Assembly: GCA_025060615.1 (NCBI GenBank)
Contig: JANXBS010000014.1
Coordinates: 51,367-115,366, forward strand
DNA length: 64,000 nt
Direction of reading: 5' to 3'
Origin: Anaerolineae bacterium
Lineage (GTDB): Bacteria; Chloroflexota; Anaerolineae; DUEN01
Every line of letters starts with the position of its first letter. Within the stretch, counting starts at the first letter, position 1. The notes below the pieces were generated by a model, which saw only the letters and a list, made by a program, of their open reading frames with translations, had not been told where the DNA came from and did no database searches. This document shows, in pieces, positions 36,343 to 44,942 of this stretch. Made by a program: the position numbers and the translations under genes.

Positions 36343-37185
36343 ATGGCATTCACTGTAGAGCATTTCCACGACTTGGTGCGCCTGTTAGAGGAACGAGAAG
36401 AGTGGCGTCGAGAACTGCGACGGCTGCTCTGGACCGATGAGCTCCTGGCTTTGCCCGGCGAATTTGCTGTTTACCGTGCTGAGACGGACCGTCGCTTCGC
36501 CGAGCTAGCCGAGGCTCTGCAGGCCACTCAGCAAGAGGTACGCGCCCTCGCTGAGGCCTTGCAGGCCACTCAGCAAGAGGTACGCGCCCTCGCTGAGGCC
36601 TTGCAGGCCACCCAGCAAGAGGTACGCGCCCTAGCTGAGGCCCTGCAGGCCACCCAGCAAGAGGTACGCGCCCTGGCCGAGGCACAACGAGTGACTCAAG
36701 AAGAGGTGCGAACGTTGTCCGAGGCGGTGAAAGTTCTCGTCCAAGATGTGAGCGTGTTAAAAGACCACGATCTAGTCCGTCGCTATCGAGAGCGGGGCGC
36801 TGCCTATTTCGGGGAACGGCGTTTCCGGCGAATCCGAGCCCTCGACACCGAGGAGTTAATGGCCCAGTTGGAAGATGCTTTGGATACAGGGCGAATTTCC
36901 CTTGAGGACTACGAGGAGGCCCGCGAGATCGATCTGGTCCTCCAAGGGCGATGGGAGGGGAACCCACTATGTTTGGCTTTGGAGATCTCTTGGGCGGTGG
37001 ATCCTAAAGATATCGAGCGGGCGGTGAAGCGAGCGGAAATTCTGAGCAAGATCCTAGGGAACACTCGACCGGGGGTGGCAGGGGCTCGGCTGACCTGGCA
37101 GGCAGAAGAAGTGGCAACAAAGCTCCGAGAAGAAGGGATCCCTTTGGTGATCGCCAGGGATGGCCAAATCGATTGGCCATCTTGA
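36343..37185 (+). CDS. Coiled-coil protein with PD-(D/E)XK-like C-terminal domain
   Basis: The 280-residue protein has a short N-terminal region and then a heptad-type coiled coil (about 40-145). This holds four near-identical 14-residue units EALQATQQEVRALA plus degenerate copies. The C-terminal domain (about 150-280) includes REIDLVLQGRWEGNPLCLALEISWAV, matching the spacing D...E-x-S of PD-(D/E)XK nuclease folds, where the usual third residue Lys is Ser here. KRAEILSKIL and GIPLVIARDG follow. Such coiled-coil plus nuclease-like proteins are common in cyanobacteria and Chloroflexota and are uncharacterised. Activity is uncertain given the Lys change. rplI follows 63 bp downstream. Confidence 0.75.
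   Translation: MAFTVEHFHDLVRLLEEREEWRRELRRLLWTDELLALPGEFAVYRAETDRRFAELAEALQATQQEVRALAEALQATQQEVRALAEALQATQQEVRALAEALQATQQEVRALAEAQRVTQEEVRTLSEAVKVLVQDVSVLKDHDLVRRYRERGAAYFGERRFRRIRALDTEELMAQLEDALDTGRISLEDYEEAREIDLVLQGRWEGNPLCLALEISWAVDPKDIERAVKRAEILSKILGNTRPGVAGARLTWQAEEVATKLREEGIPLVIARDGQIDWPS
36511..36678 (+). repeat. Four in-frame 42-bp tandem repeats
   Basis: Units at 36511-36552, 36553-36594, 36595-36636 and 36637-36678 differ by only a few, mostly third-position, bases. A fifth, diverged unit follows at 36679-36720. Each encodes two heptads (EALQATQQEVRALA), so unit gain or loss changes coiled-coil length without a frameshift. Confidence 0.95.
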
Positions 37186-37248
37186 TCTGCCTTCCCGCTT
37201 GCCTGATTGACGTACACAGGTAGAACAAAGAGAGGGTTCACTTCTGCC

Positions 37249-37698
37249 ATGGAAATCCTGCTGTTGAAAGACGTGGAAGGCCTTGGCCATGCCGGCGAGA
37301 TCAAAAAGGTCGCCGGCGGCTACGCACGTAATTTCCTGATCCCCCGCGGGTTGGCCGTTCCTGCAGATGCAGGGGCACGTAAGCAAGCAGAGGCTATGCG
37401 TGAGGCCTCTCAGCGCCGTCAGCAACGCCAGTTGTCCGAAGCTCAAGCACTGGCAGCTAAACTCAACGGGCTGACATTGCGATTCAAGGTTAAGGTCGGC
37501 GAAAAAGATCGCCTCTACGGATCCATCACCAATGTGGATATCGCCGAGGCCATCGAGCGCGAGATCGGCCAGAAGGTGGACCGACGACATATTGAGCTGG
37601 AACGGCCCATCCGCGAGCTAGGCATCCATAAGGTCCCCGTCCGGCTTATGGCCAAGATCGAGCCGGTTGTGACGGTGGTGGTAGAACGGGAAGAGTGA
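37249..37698 (+). CDS. rplI: 50S ribosomal protein L9
   Basis: The 149-residue protein matches L9 throughout. The N-terminal rRNA-binding domain [20 protein letters not shown] with [13 protein letters not shown] is followed by the long central helix (about 41-75) and the C-terminal domain [17 protein letters not shown]...[16 protein letters not shown]9 binds 23S rRNA near L1 and helps keep the frame during translation. The ATG at 37249 gives the standard start; GAGGG lies 12 bases upstream. It is not next to rpsF, ssb, rpsR or dnaB here. Confidence 0.97.
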   Translation: MEILLLKDVEGLGHAGEIKKVAGGYARNFLIPRGLAVPADAGARKQAEAMREASQRRQQRQLSEAQALAAKLNGLTLRFKVKVGEKDRLYGSITNVDIAEAIEREIGQKVDRRHIELERPIRELGIHKVPVRLMAKIEPVVTVVVEREE

Positions 37699-37756
37699 CG
37701 CGACGACAGGACTTGTTCCCGACAGAGCAAACGCGTCCTATCTCTCATCAAACGCA

Positions 37757-39700
37757 TCACCACGGCCTCATTGGAATCCGCAGCTCGGCCAGATTCTGGA
37801 ATCCTCCCTCGGGCAACGGCCGATAGACAATCACTACTAGCCCATCTGCGGCTGAGTCTGGTAGCGATGGTAGCTCGTAATCATCTCGCACTACCTCGCC
37901 TGGCTCCCAGCGTGAAGTGGGATATGTCCCCTGCACCGGATGCGCCCGATCCGTCTGCACCAGCTGATCTCCCACGAACAGAAATGCCTCTCCGCGGATC
38001 AGACGCACAGACACGGACCAATCCTGGGCGATCGGCCCTTCTGCTTGCCAATAGAGTGTTATACGTGGCTGCGGCCGAAACCGCTCTGGCAAGGCAGGAT
38101 GCACAGCCGGCTGCCAACGGCTGATCCCCAATAGCTTTAACCCTTCACCTGCCGATTGCATTAATCGCATCTCCAGTGCCGGAAGCTCTCGTTGAGGCTT
38201 AGAGTGCACGGCCACCAGCGTTACGCCGGCCGATGAGAGGTGGACATCCGCTCTCACTTCAGCTTGTACAATGGGAACGGCACCCACCGTGCTGTAAAGA
38301 ACCCCTTCCTCCTCAAGAATTTTTCGCGCTTGAGCCGTGGTCACTGGCCGCAGGTCCGGTCGCACCCCCCATATCCAGGTCAGGTATTGTAGCGCTAACA
38401 GTTCATCGCGCGTGCCTAGGATCGCAGCGCGGGCGGGCGGATCATCAGCGATAATTGCCCAGCCTGGGTCTAGACCCACATCACCTGCCCGGCCAGATGA
38501 GTCCGCCGCCGGTAAGCTCAGCGCAAAGCGATAGACGATCAACCCCCCTGATACCAAAAGCAGAATTGCTCGCCCAGCAACAGCCCGGTTGAATGGCCAC
38601 CGCTGCCACGCCTCTGCCACCGCCACAGCAGCTCCCATCACCACCAACGGGTACGCTGGCATGATCACCTGATACCAGTTGCCCAGCCGATCAATAAAGC
38701 AAAAGGCCAGATAAATCGCCAAGCTACTGTAGATCAGCGCTGCTCGTCGGCGTCCCAACCGGGCGATCCCCCATAGACCTACCAGCAACACTGGCCATGT
38801 TAGCTCCCGCCATATCAACGACGGGAACTCCGCCGTCCACAATGGCCACAGGCTCCAGGTCAGTTCATCGCGCCCTTGTCGTGTGCTCAGAAACGACCAG
38901 AACCACTGCCAGGTGCTCGCCCATTCGCCCATGCCCCGCCACTCCGGGTGCTGTGCGCCGCGAATATACACGTAGACGTAGCTGATCAAGGGCAGAAGAG
39001 CTAGGCCAGCCGCCCGGGCGATCAGCTGTGGGCGTCGTATTAGATCAGGCCGACGGCCTAAGATGAACCATAACAAGGGAGGCACAATGAATAGCACCGT
39101 CACCAGATGGGCTAACCCTAGCCCGGTAAGAAAGCTTAACGCCAGAAGTAGGCGATCATTATCTTGACCGCGATCCTGGGCCGCATCCCACCGAAATGCC
39201 AGCCAGACCATCAGCACCGTCTGTGCCACAGCCGAGGCGTATTGTTCGGTAGTGGTAGCGTAATACCAGAAGAAGTAAGTGACTGCGTAAAAGGTCGTAC
39301 CGAGGCTGGCGATCACCCAATGGCCTCTTGTCACCTCCAACAACAGCCGATATAGTAGCCATAGCGCCAACAGAGCCCACATTGTGGAATAGCTAGATAG
39401 GATGCGAATGGGATTGCTGTACTGCCCCAACAGAAGGCGGCCCAAGTGAAACCAGGCCCAACCGCCCATAGTGTAGAGGGGATAACCAGGGGCATTAGAC
39501 GGACGCGCTTGTACTTGAGCGTACTGATGTGTAATCAGATCACCGCCGCGCAGCTCCTCCGGCTGCAGCCCGTCATCCAATGTCCAGAGATAAAGGGCAA
39601 GCGCTGCCATCAGAAGTGCGATCTCCATCCATCGGGCGGGCTCCCGAAGCCAACGACACGAAGCGCGCGCAAGTCCGGAAAACGGCTTAAGAGCTGGCAT
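37757..39700 (-). CDS. DUF2723-type membrane glycosyltransferase-like protein
   Basis: The 647-residue protein has 11-13 membrane helices followed by a C-terminal soluble domain (about 430-647). The N-terminal loop after the first helix, LWTLDDGLQPEELRGGDLIT and QARPSNAPGYPLYTMGGWAW, is the DUF2723/GT-C signature with an acidic residue and the PGYPLY motif. GT-C proteins use polyprenyl-phosphate sugars on the outer membrane face. The soluble domain is beta-rich (PRITLYWQAEGP, EVVRDDYELP) and may bind carbohydrate. The gene is alone between rplI and murI, converging with rplI. Confidence 0.82.
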   Translation of the reverse strand: MPALKPFSGLARASCRWLREPARWMEIALLMAALALYLWTLDDGLQPEELRGGDLITHQYAQVQARPSNAPGYPLYTMGGWAWFHLGRLLLGQYSNPIRILSSYSTMWALLALWLLYRLLLEVTRGHWVIASLGTTFYAVTYFFWYYATTTEQYASAVAQTVLMVWLAFRWDAAQDRGQDNDRLLLALSFLTGLGLAHLVTVLFIVPPLLWFILGRRPDLIRRPQLIARAAGLALLPLISYVYVYIRGAQHPEWRGMGEWASTWQWFWSFLSTRQGRDELTWSLWPLWTAEFPSLIWRELTWPVLLVGLWGIARLGRRRAALIYSSLAIYLAFCFIDRLGNWYQVIMPAYPLVVMGAAVAVAEAWQRWPFNRAVAGRAILLLVSGGLIVYRFALSLPAADSSGRAGDVGLDPGWAIIADDPPARAAILGTRDELLALQYLTWIWGVRPDLRPVTTAQARKILEEEGVLYSTVGAVPIVQAEVRADVHLSSAGVTLVAVHSKPQRELPALEMRLMQSAGEGLKLLGISRWQPAVHPALPERFRPQPRITLYWQAEGPIAQDWSVSVRLIRGEAFLFVGDQLVQTDRAHPVQGTYPTSRWEPGEVVRDDYELPSLPDSAADGLVVIVYRPLPEGGFQNLAELRIPMRPW

Positions 39701-39827
39701 CGCCAGTCACTATAGCATAGCAAGGGTGGCTAAGTCAACGATGAGACCCCGAGTTCATAAGGGAATGAGGCGACAAGGGGCCGAGCTGACAAACGCTGCT
39801 TACCTCGTTTGTCCTTTATCGCCCCTG

Positions 39828-39857
39828 TTGCCTTACTGCCTTGTTGCCGTGTACAAT
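39828..39857 (+). promoter_or_regulatory. Probable murI promoter
   Basis: TTGCCT (39828-39833) and TACAAT (39852-39857) are spaced 18 bp apart, about 27 bases before the murI start. Confidence 0.45.
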
Positions 39858-39883
39858 GAAGATAAACCGATGCGAGGGGAGAG

Positions 39884-40693
39884 GTGCACCGCTGGATTGC
39901 GTCGTTTGACTCGGGGGTTGGTGGGCTATCTGTGTGGCGAGAGGTAGTTCGCCTTTTGCCCGATCAACCGTTACTTTATCTAGCCGATCAGGCCCACTGC
40001 CCCTATGGGCCACGCCCGTTGGAAGAAATCCGCCGTATCGCGCAGGCAGTGGTGGCATGGCTGGTGGATCAGGGCGCTGGACTGGTGGTAGTGGCTTGCA
40101 ACACCGCCTCGGCAGCGGCACTTTACGATTTGCGCGAGCGCTTTCCCATCCCCATTGTGGGGATGGAGCCAGCAATCAAGCCAGCCGCCCAGCGCACACG
40201 TAGTGGCAAAGTGGGCGTACTGGCAACCCCTGCCACTTTTCAAGGCGAGCCCTACGCTCGGCTGTTAGCTCGTTACGCGCAAGGGGTTGAAGTGATCTCG
40301 CAGCCATGCGCAGGCTGGGTCGAATGGGTGGAGGCCGGCCGCCTGGACGATCCCGCCACGATGGAGTTGGTGGAGCGATATGTGGAGCCGCTGCGCGCGG
40401 CCGGCGTGGACGAATTAGTGCTTGGCTGTACGCACTATTCGTTTTTGCGTCCCTGGATCGAACGGGCTGCTGGTCCGGCGATAGATGTGATTGACCCGGC
40501 GCCTGCCGTGGCACAGCAGGTCCAGCGCGTATGGTCGAAGACGATGGAGCACCTCGGCTCTGTGTCACGAGCTTATCGCTTCGTTACCACAGGAGAGGCC
40601 GTTCGCTTCCAAGCCCAGGTGCAACAGCTCATCGGCTGGGAGGGAACAGCAGAGGCGGCGCGCTGGCACAATGGGCGGTTGATCTCTCCGTGA
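39884..40693 (+). CDS. murI: Glutamate racemase
   Basis: The 269-residue protein has the racemase motifs: SFDSGVGGLSVW near the start, the first Cys in VVACNTASA near 67, and the second Cys in LGCTHYSFL near 178. The enzyme makes D-glutamate for peptidoglycan, with the two Cys as acid and base. The start is a GTG at 39884 preceded by GAGGGG. D-Glu synthesis implies a peptidoglycan wall. It is followed by a long hairpin and then maf. Confidence 0.95.
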   Translation: MHRWIASFDSGVGGLSVWREVVRLLPDQPLLYLADQAHCPYGPRPLEEIRRIAQAVVAWLVDQGAGLVVVACNTASAAALYDLRERFPIPIVGMEPAIKPAAQRTRSGKVGVLATPATFQGEPYARLLARYAQGVEVISQPCAGWVEWVEAGRLDDPATMELVERYVEPLRAAGVDELVLGCTHYSFLRPWIERAAGPAIDVIDPAPAVAQQVQRVWSKTMEHLGSVSRAYRFVTTGEAVRFQAQVQQLIGWEGTAEAARWHNGRLISP

Positions 40694-40717
40694 CCGGCCT
40701 TCCCTAACTGCACACGA

Positions 40718-40759
40718 TATCGCAAATATCCCAAATGGCGATTTGGGATATTTGCGATA
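40718..40759. repeat. 19-bp perfect inverted repeat downstream of murI
   Basis: Bases 40718-40736 pair perfectly with 40741-40759 around a four-base GGCG loop. The arms are AT-rich outside (TATCGCAAATATCCC...). No T-run follows on either strand, so it is not a standard intrinsic terminator, although it lies 25 bases after the murI stop. It could be a REP-like element or an mRNA 3'-end stabiliser. Confidence 0.85.
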
Positions 40760-40810
40760 AAGGACGATCTCTCAGCAGGTAACCTCGTCAGAAAGGCGTG
40801 AGATCGGCTA

Positions 40811-41560
40811 ATGATTCAAGACTTTGCGAAGACGGCCAAACGGGATGAAAACCTGGAAGCAGGAAGAACGGAGTGTCCCGTCGCTTCAGCGGAGGGCGCT
40901 AAGCTGATCCTGGCCTCTGGCTCTCCCAGACGGCGAGAGCTGTTGGGCGCTTTGGGAATCGCTTTTGAGACCATCGCTGCGGATATTGATGAATCGGCGA
41001 TGCCAGACGAGGCGCCCGAAGCCCTAGCATGTCGCCTCAGCCTCGAAAAGGCACAGGTGATCTCCCGTGCTTTCCCAGAGGCTACAGTAATCGGCGCTGA
41101 TACCATTGTGGTGTTGGATCAGCTCGTCCTGGGCAAGCCCCGCTCCGAAACAGAGGCAATCGCTATGCTCAAAGCGCTGCGAGGGCGCCGACACGAGGTC
41201 TTGAGCGCAGTGACCTTGTGTCGAGGAGCTTTGCCGCTTTTGCAGCGGCTAAACCGTAGCTATGTGTGGATGCGGACATATAGCGATGAGGAGATCGCAC
41301 AGTATGTAGCCAGCGGAGATCCACTGGACAAAGCCGGTGCCTATGCGATCCAGCATGAGGGATTTCGGCCAGTAGCCCGATGGGAAGGTTGCTATGCAAG
41401 CATTGTAGGGCTGCCGTTGGGTGAAGTGGCAGCACTGCTGAGAAAGGCAGGGTGGCATATAGCGGTCTCCGTGCCGGATGCCTGTCGACAGGTGACTGGC
41501 AAGCCGTGTTGCCAACAGGGAGAGGATAGCGCAAGCGATCGAACGAAACAAAATCGCTAG
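40811..41560 (+). CDS. maf: Maf-type nucleoside triphosphate pyrophosphatase
   Basis: The 249-residue protein carries the Maf core: LILASGSPRRRELLGALG near 33, GADTIVVLDQLVLGKPR near 96, and YVASGDPLDKAGAYAIQ near 166. Maf enzymes hydrolyse non-canonical or dTTP/UTP-type nucleotides and can slow septum formation. The GADTIVV-type motif fits the dTTP/UTP group. Both ends are longer than usual: about 31 residues before the core and a Cys-containing tail (PDACRQVTGKPCCQQGED). A shorter N-terminus could exist, but no internal ATG with a ribosome site is visible. Confidence 0.9.
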   Translation: MIQDFAKTAKRDENLEAGRTECPVASAEGAKLILASGSPRRRELLGALGIAFETIAADIDESAMPDEAPEALACRLSLEKAQVISRAFPEATVIGADTIVVLDQLVLGKPRSETEAIAMLKALRGRRHEVLSAVTLCRGALPLLQRLNRSYVWMRTYSDEEIAQYVASGDPLDKAGAYAIQHEGFRPVARWEGCYASIVGLPLGEVAALLRKAGWHIAVSVPDACRQVTGKPCCQQGEDSASDRTKQNR

Positions 41561-41591
41561 AAAGAGGCCTTGACATCAGGGTCCAGGCGCT

Positions 41592-42503
41592 TTAACGGAC
41601 TCGGCCGTATCGTTTGCCGACGATGGACTGGCCAGCTGGGCTGAGCACGAAATCCAGGAACGCCTTGATAAGCCCCGTGGGCTGGTCGCGCGTTACCAAG
41701 TATAGGGGATATGCCAGGTGGTAACCACCGCGCACTGTCTCCGGTGTGGGCAACAGCCCCTCGATCCGCAGCACTTTGACTCGGTCATCAGCCCATGCCA
41801 TCGAGACATAGCCAATGGCGTTTTCATGCTCTGCGATGTACTCTACCACCGCCTGGCTAGTGGGCATCACCAGCGCGGTGAAGGTCACCCGTTCGTTGCC
41901 CATTACCTGTTGCTCAAATACCGCGCGCGTCCCTGATCCGTCCTCGCGGCTGATCACTTGGATTGTGGAGAGGGCCTCGTCTGTGATGATCGGCGCGCCC
42001 ACATCTTGCCAGTGAAAAGCCCACCCCGCGAAGACTCGACGCAACTGAAATAGCGTCAGCCCGTCCACAGGGTTGCTAGGGTGAACAATGATGGCCAGCC
42101 CATCCCAGGCGATCGGAGTCGCCACCCACGCTGACGGCAGCTCAGACGGCAGCCAAGATGCGGCGGCCAGCTCTACTTCCCCTCTGGCCAGCAGGCTTAG
42201 CCCCAACGCCGTGTTACCGCTTTGCACCTCAAGGATGACATCGGAACGCTGCGCGCTGAATGCCTGGCTGAGTTCCTCGAGAAGGGGCGCCATACTATTA
42301 GCCCCGGCGAGGCGGAGAAGGGCTGGTGTGGCCGGCGGCGTCGTGATCGCGCAGGCGCTCAGCAGAACAGCCGACAGCAGAACGCAAAGCCCGAAAACCA
42401 GCAGCGTCTTCCGTGGTTTATCTGTCGTCCCCTTGTCACCCTCGCAGAAACGAGAGGACCAACCCGCTGAGCCCCACCAACGCGCAATATACGGCAAACG
42501 CAT
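41592..42503 (-). CDS. PstS-like substrate-binding lipoprotein
   Basis: The lipoprotein signal LLVFGLCVLLSAVLLSAC has a lipobox LSAC. The mature part resembles phosphate-binding proteins: RLAGANSMAPLLEELSQAF at the start, SREDGSGTRAVFEQ near residue 175 (the anion-binding SGT loop), and IGYVSMAWA. It could bind phosphate or a related oxyanion. The start is uncertain: the frame has no ATG close to the signal, so ATG 42503 inside uppP is used, giving 303 residues. No pstC, pstA or pstB is nearby. Overlap with uppP by 68 bases on the same strand suggests one transcript. Confidence 0.8.
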   Translation of the reverse strand: MRLPYIARWWGSAGWSSRFCEGDKGTTDKPRKTLLVFGLCVLLSAVLLSACAITTPPATPALLRLAGANSMAPLLEELSQAFSAQRSDVILEVQSGNTALGLSLLARGEVELAAASWLPSELPSAWVATPIAWDGLAIIVHPSNPVDGLTLFQLRRVFAGWAFHWQDVGAPIITDEALSTIQVISREDGSGTRAVFEQQVMGNERVTFTALVMPTSQAVVEYIAEHENAIGYVSMAWADDRVKVLRIEGLLPTPETVRGGYHLAYPLYLVTRDQPTGLIKAFLDFVLSPAGQSIVGKRYGRVR

Positions 42504-43260
42504 ACAGCCGCCTACGCTGCAGGTAACGAAGCAAAAAGCGAATGCACAGATAGCCGGTGATGGCGCTGGCCAGGAAGCCGATGACCACAGGCCATACATC
42601 TGGATTTACCTCGCCCCCTATGACCACTTGGGCTACTTGCAGTAACCCGGCGCCTAGAATGGCCGGCCCGGCGAGCAAGAAACTAAAGCGGGCAGCTGCC
42701 TCGCGCTGTAGGCCTCGGCTCAGCCCCGCTGCGATGGTCGCACCGGAACGGGAGATGCCAGGCGTAATGGCAAGGGCCTGAGCCAGGCCGATCCAGAGCG
42801 CGTCCATCAGGTTCATCCTCCGGAGCTCGCGTTGCTGATGGCCCCACCGCTCAGAGAGGAAGAGCAAAAGAGCCGTGATGAACAAGAAACCGCTGACGGC
42901 TCGAAAATTCAGGAATAATGCCTCAAATTGGCCCTCAAATAGATATCCCAGCACTGTCGCCGGTATAGTGCCGACGATGACCCCCCAGCCCAGGCGCGCA
43001 TCCGGATCAACCAGAGAGCGTTGGAATAAACTTCGTATAACAGCAGCGGTCAAACGAAGGAAATCTTTCCAGAAGAAGATCACGATGGCCACCAGTGTGC
43101 CCCAGTGCACCATCGTGTCGAAGAGCAACCCTGGCGGGTCCCATTGCAGAAGCCAGGGCACCAGGACCAGATGGGCAGAGCTAGAGATGGGGAGGAATTC
43201 AGTAGCGCCTTGTAGGATGCCCAGGATCAGCGCCTGGAAAGGGCTCAAAATGACCTCCAA
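42436..43260 (-). CDS. uppP: Undecaprenyl-diphosphatase UppP (BacA)
   Basis: The 274-residue membrane protein shows both family signatures: LQGATEFLPISSSAHL near residue 18 and PGISRSGATIAAGLSRG near 165, with the Glu and Arg residues of the active site. It dephosphorylates undecaprenyl diphosphate outside the membrane, recycling the lipid carrier for peptidoglycan and surface glycan. This carrier is used by the WecA-like and ligase-like proteins elsewhere in the window. The PstS-like gene overlaps its 3' end. Confidence 0.96.
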   Translation of the reverse strand: MEVILSPFQALILGILQGATEFLPISSSAHLVLVPWLLQWDPPGLLFDTMVHWGTLVAIVIFFWKDFLRLTAAVIRSLFQRSLVDPDARLGWGVIVGTIPATVLGYLFEGQFEALFLNFRAVSGFLFITALLLFLSERWGHQQRELRRMNLMDALWIGLAQALAITPGISRSGATIAAGLSRGLQREAAARFSFLLAGPAILGAGLLQVAQVVIGGEVNPDVWPVVIGFLASAITGYLCIRFLLRYLQRRRLYAFAVYCALVGLSGLVLSFLRG

Positions 43261-43380
43261 TGGCTCAAGGGGCTTGTTGGGGGAGTCGTCATGTCAACAA
43301 TCCTCGGTTTAACTTCTTTAAAACGAGCCAACACAGCTCACCAGAAGTGAAGGCGATCGAACATCGGCGACCTTATTAAA

Positions 43381-44388
43381 TTATAGGCGCTTCTCGCTGG
43401 AGTGGCCGGGGAACACCTTTGCTTGGGGATCGAGATAGGCTTTGGCGCAGTTGACCGCGATCGCGGCCTGAGCAAAACCGGTAGCGATCAGATTTAGATA
43501 TACAGACTGCGGATTTTCGGCGATGTCGCCAATCGCATAAACCCCTGGCAGATTGGTTTCCATGCGGCCGTTTACCAGGATATGGCGATTATCCACTTCC
43601 AGCCCCCAAGCCTTCAGGTACCCTACCTCCGCTTTAAAGCCCAGGAACAACAACACAGCGTCCACCGGGATAGTCTCCCTCTCGCCCGTCTTGTTATGTA
43701 CGATCGTCGCCGCTTTCACTGTCTGATCCCCGTGTACAGCCTCCAACTCCCAAAACAACTTAACCCGCACTGGCGAGCTCATCAGCTCAATGACGCTGCT
43801 CTCCAAAGCTCGGAACTGATCCCGCCGGTGAATTAAGGTTACCTCTTGTGCCCAATCCTTGAGATTCAGTGCCCAATCTACCGCCGAATCGCCACCGCCC
43901 ACGATGAGCACGCGCTTGCCGCGAAATAGAGCTTTGTGCCGCACGAAATAATAGACCCCACGTCCCTCAAACTCAGCAACCCCTGGACGATCCAGCTTGT
44001 TGGGCTGAAAGGCTCCAATCCCGGCTGCAATGATCGCAGTGCGGGTCCAATGCTCTCCCCGAGTGGTCAGCAACTGGATCAAACCGTCGTCATGGCGCTG
44101 GAGGGCCAGCACTTGCTCTTCAAAGCACAGCGTTGGATGAAATTGATACGCTTGCTCCGTTAAAGATTTCACCAGATCCTTGGCCAGCACCTTTGGGAAG
44201 CCCGGCACATCATAAATGAACTTTTCCGGATACAAAACGGTAAGCTGTCCCCCCGGCTCGGGCAGCGCCTCGATGATCTTGGTCTTCATGCCACGCAAGC
44301 CAGCATAGAAGGCGGCAAACAGCCCGGCTGGGCCCGCGCCGATGATGGTGATGTCGTACACCTCGTGGCTTGTCTTCTCGCTAGGCAT
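43381..44388 (-). CDS. Ferredoxin--NADP(+) reductase, thioredoxin-reductase-like type
   Basis: The 335-residue flavoprotein has the FAD site IIGAGPAGLFAAFYAGLRG at the start, the NADP site RVLIVGGGDSAVDWALNL near 160, and GVYAIGDIAENPQ near 288. The redox-active CxxC of thioredoxin reductase is absent, and the sequence EALPEPGGQLTVLYPEKFIYDVPGFP is typical of the type 2 ferredoxin/flavodoxin-NADP reductases of Bacillus and Chlorobium. The ATG at 44388 has GGAG seven bases upstream; an earlier ATG would add 20 unrelated residues. Confidence 0.93.
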   Translation of the reverse strand: MPSEKTSHEVYDITIIGAGPAGLFAAFYAGLRGMKTKIIEALPEPGGQLTVLYPEKFIYDVPGFPKVLAKDLVKSLTEQAYQFHPTLCFEEQVLALQRHDDGLIQLLTTRGEHWTRTAIIAAGIGAFQPNKLDRPGVAEFEGRGVYYFVRHKALFRGKRVLIVGGGDSAVDWALNLKDWAQEVTLIHRRDQFRALESSVIELMSSPVRVKLFWELEAVHGDQTVKAATIVHNKTGERETIPVDAVLLFLGFKAEVGYLKAWGLEVDNRHILVNGRMETNLPGVYAIGDIAENPQSVYLNLIATGFAQAAIAVNCAKAYLDPQAKVFPGHSSEKRL

Positions 44389-44483
44389 GGTCACTCCAGA
44401 GTGCAGGGGTAAGGGCACAAAATCGCTAGGCCAAGCGCCGATCCCCACCGCTGCATAGGTGCGCTGACAAGCGCAAGACTCGC

Positions 44484-44918
44484 TTACTGGCTCCCCTCAG
44501 GCTTTGGGGCGTAATACCAACCATGGGAGGCTTTATGCGCGAAATCCCGAATGAAGCCACGTAGCCGCTCAGCCGTGTGATCGCTCTCTGGCACGTCACG
44601 GCTGTCCAGCTCTAACCGGATTGTGAAACATATCACCTTATCGCCTCGCTTCGGCAGATCGCGCATGCGTATAGGGACCCGCGTGCCCAAGCAGGCGTTG
44701 TTCGCGCTGTTGATGGACATTATCGCAATAGGGGAAGCTGGCAGGCTGTTCCACACTTGGGCCGGCTTGTGTAGGCGAAGGGTTACTGTCACCCATGCAT
44801 CGCTCAGCTCATACTGAATGCGCGTGACGCTGCCCAGTTCAGACAATAAAGCGGGAAGCTCCTCGGCCACTTCCGGAAACTCGGTGATGGTCGCGAAGTC
44901 ATATCTTCGTCGGCGCAT
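44484..44918 (-). CDS. Hypothetical protein downstream of histidine kinase
   Basis: The 144-residue soluble protein begins MRRRRYDFATITEFPEVAEE. It has alternating beta strands and helices with no signal or membrane segment. Recognisable phrases are AWVTVTLRLHKPAQVWNSLP and RGDKVICFTIRLELDSRDVP. I do not recognise a family. The gene follows the sensor kinase by 24 bases on the same strand with GAGG upstream, so it may be part of the same signalling unit. Confidence 0.7.
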   Translation of the reverse strand: MRRRRYDFATITEFPEVAEELPALLSELGSVTRIQYELSDAWVTVTLRLHKPAQVWNSLPASPIAIMSINSANNACLGTRVPIRMRDLPKRGDKVICFTIRLELDSRDVPESDHTAERLRGFIRDFAHKASHGWYYAPKPEGSQ

Positions 44919-44942
44919 CACTTACCTCTTCTTCTTCGTCGC

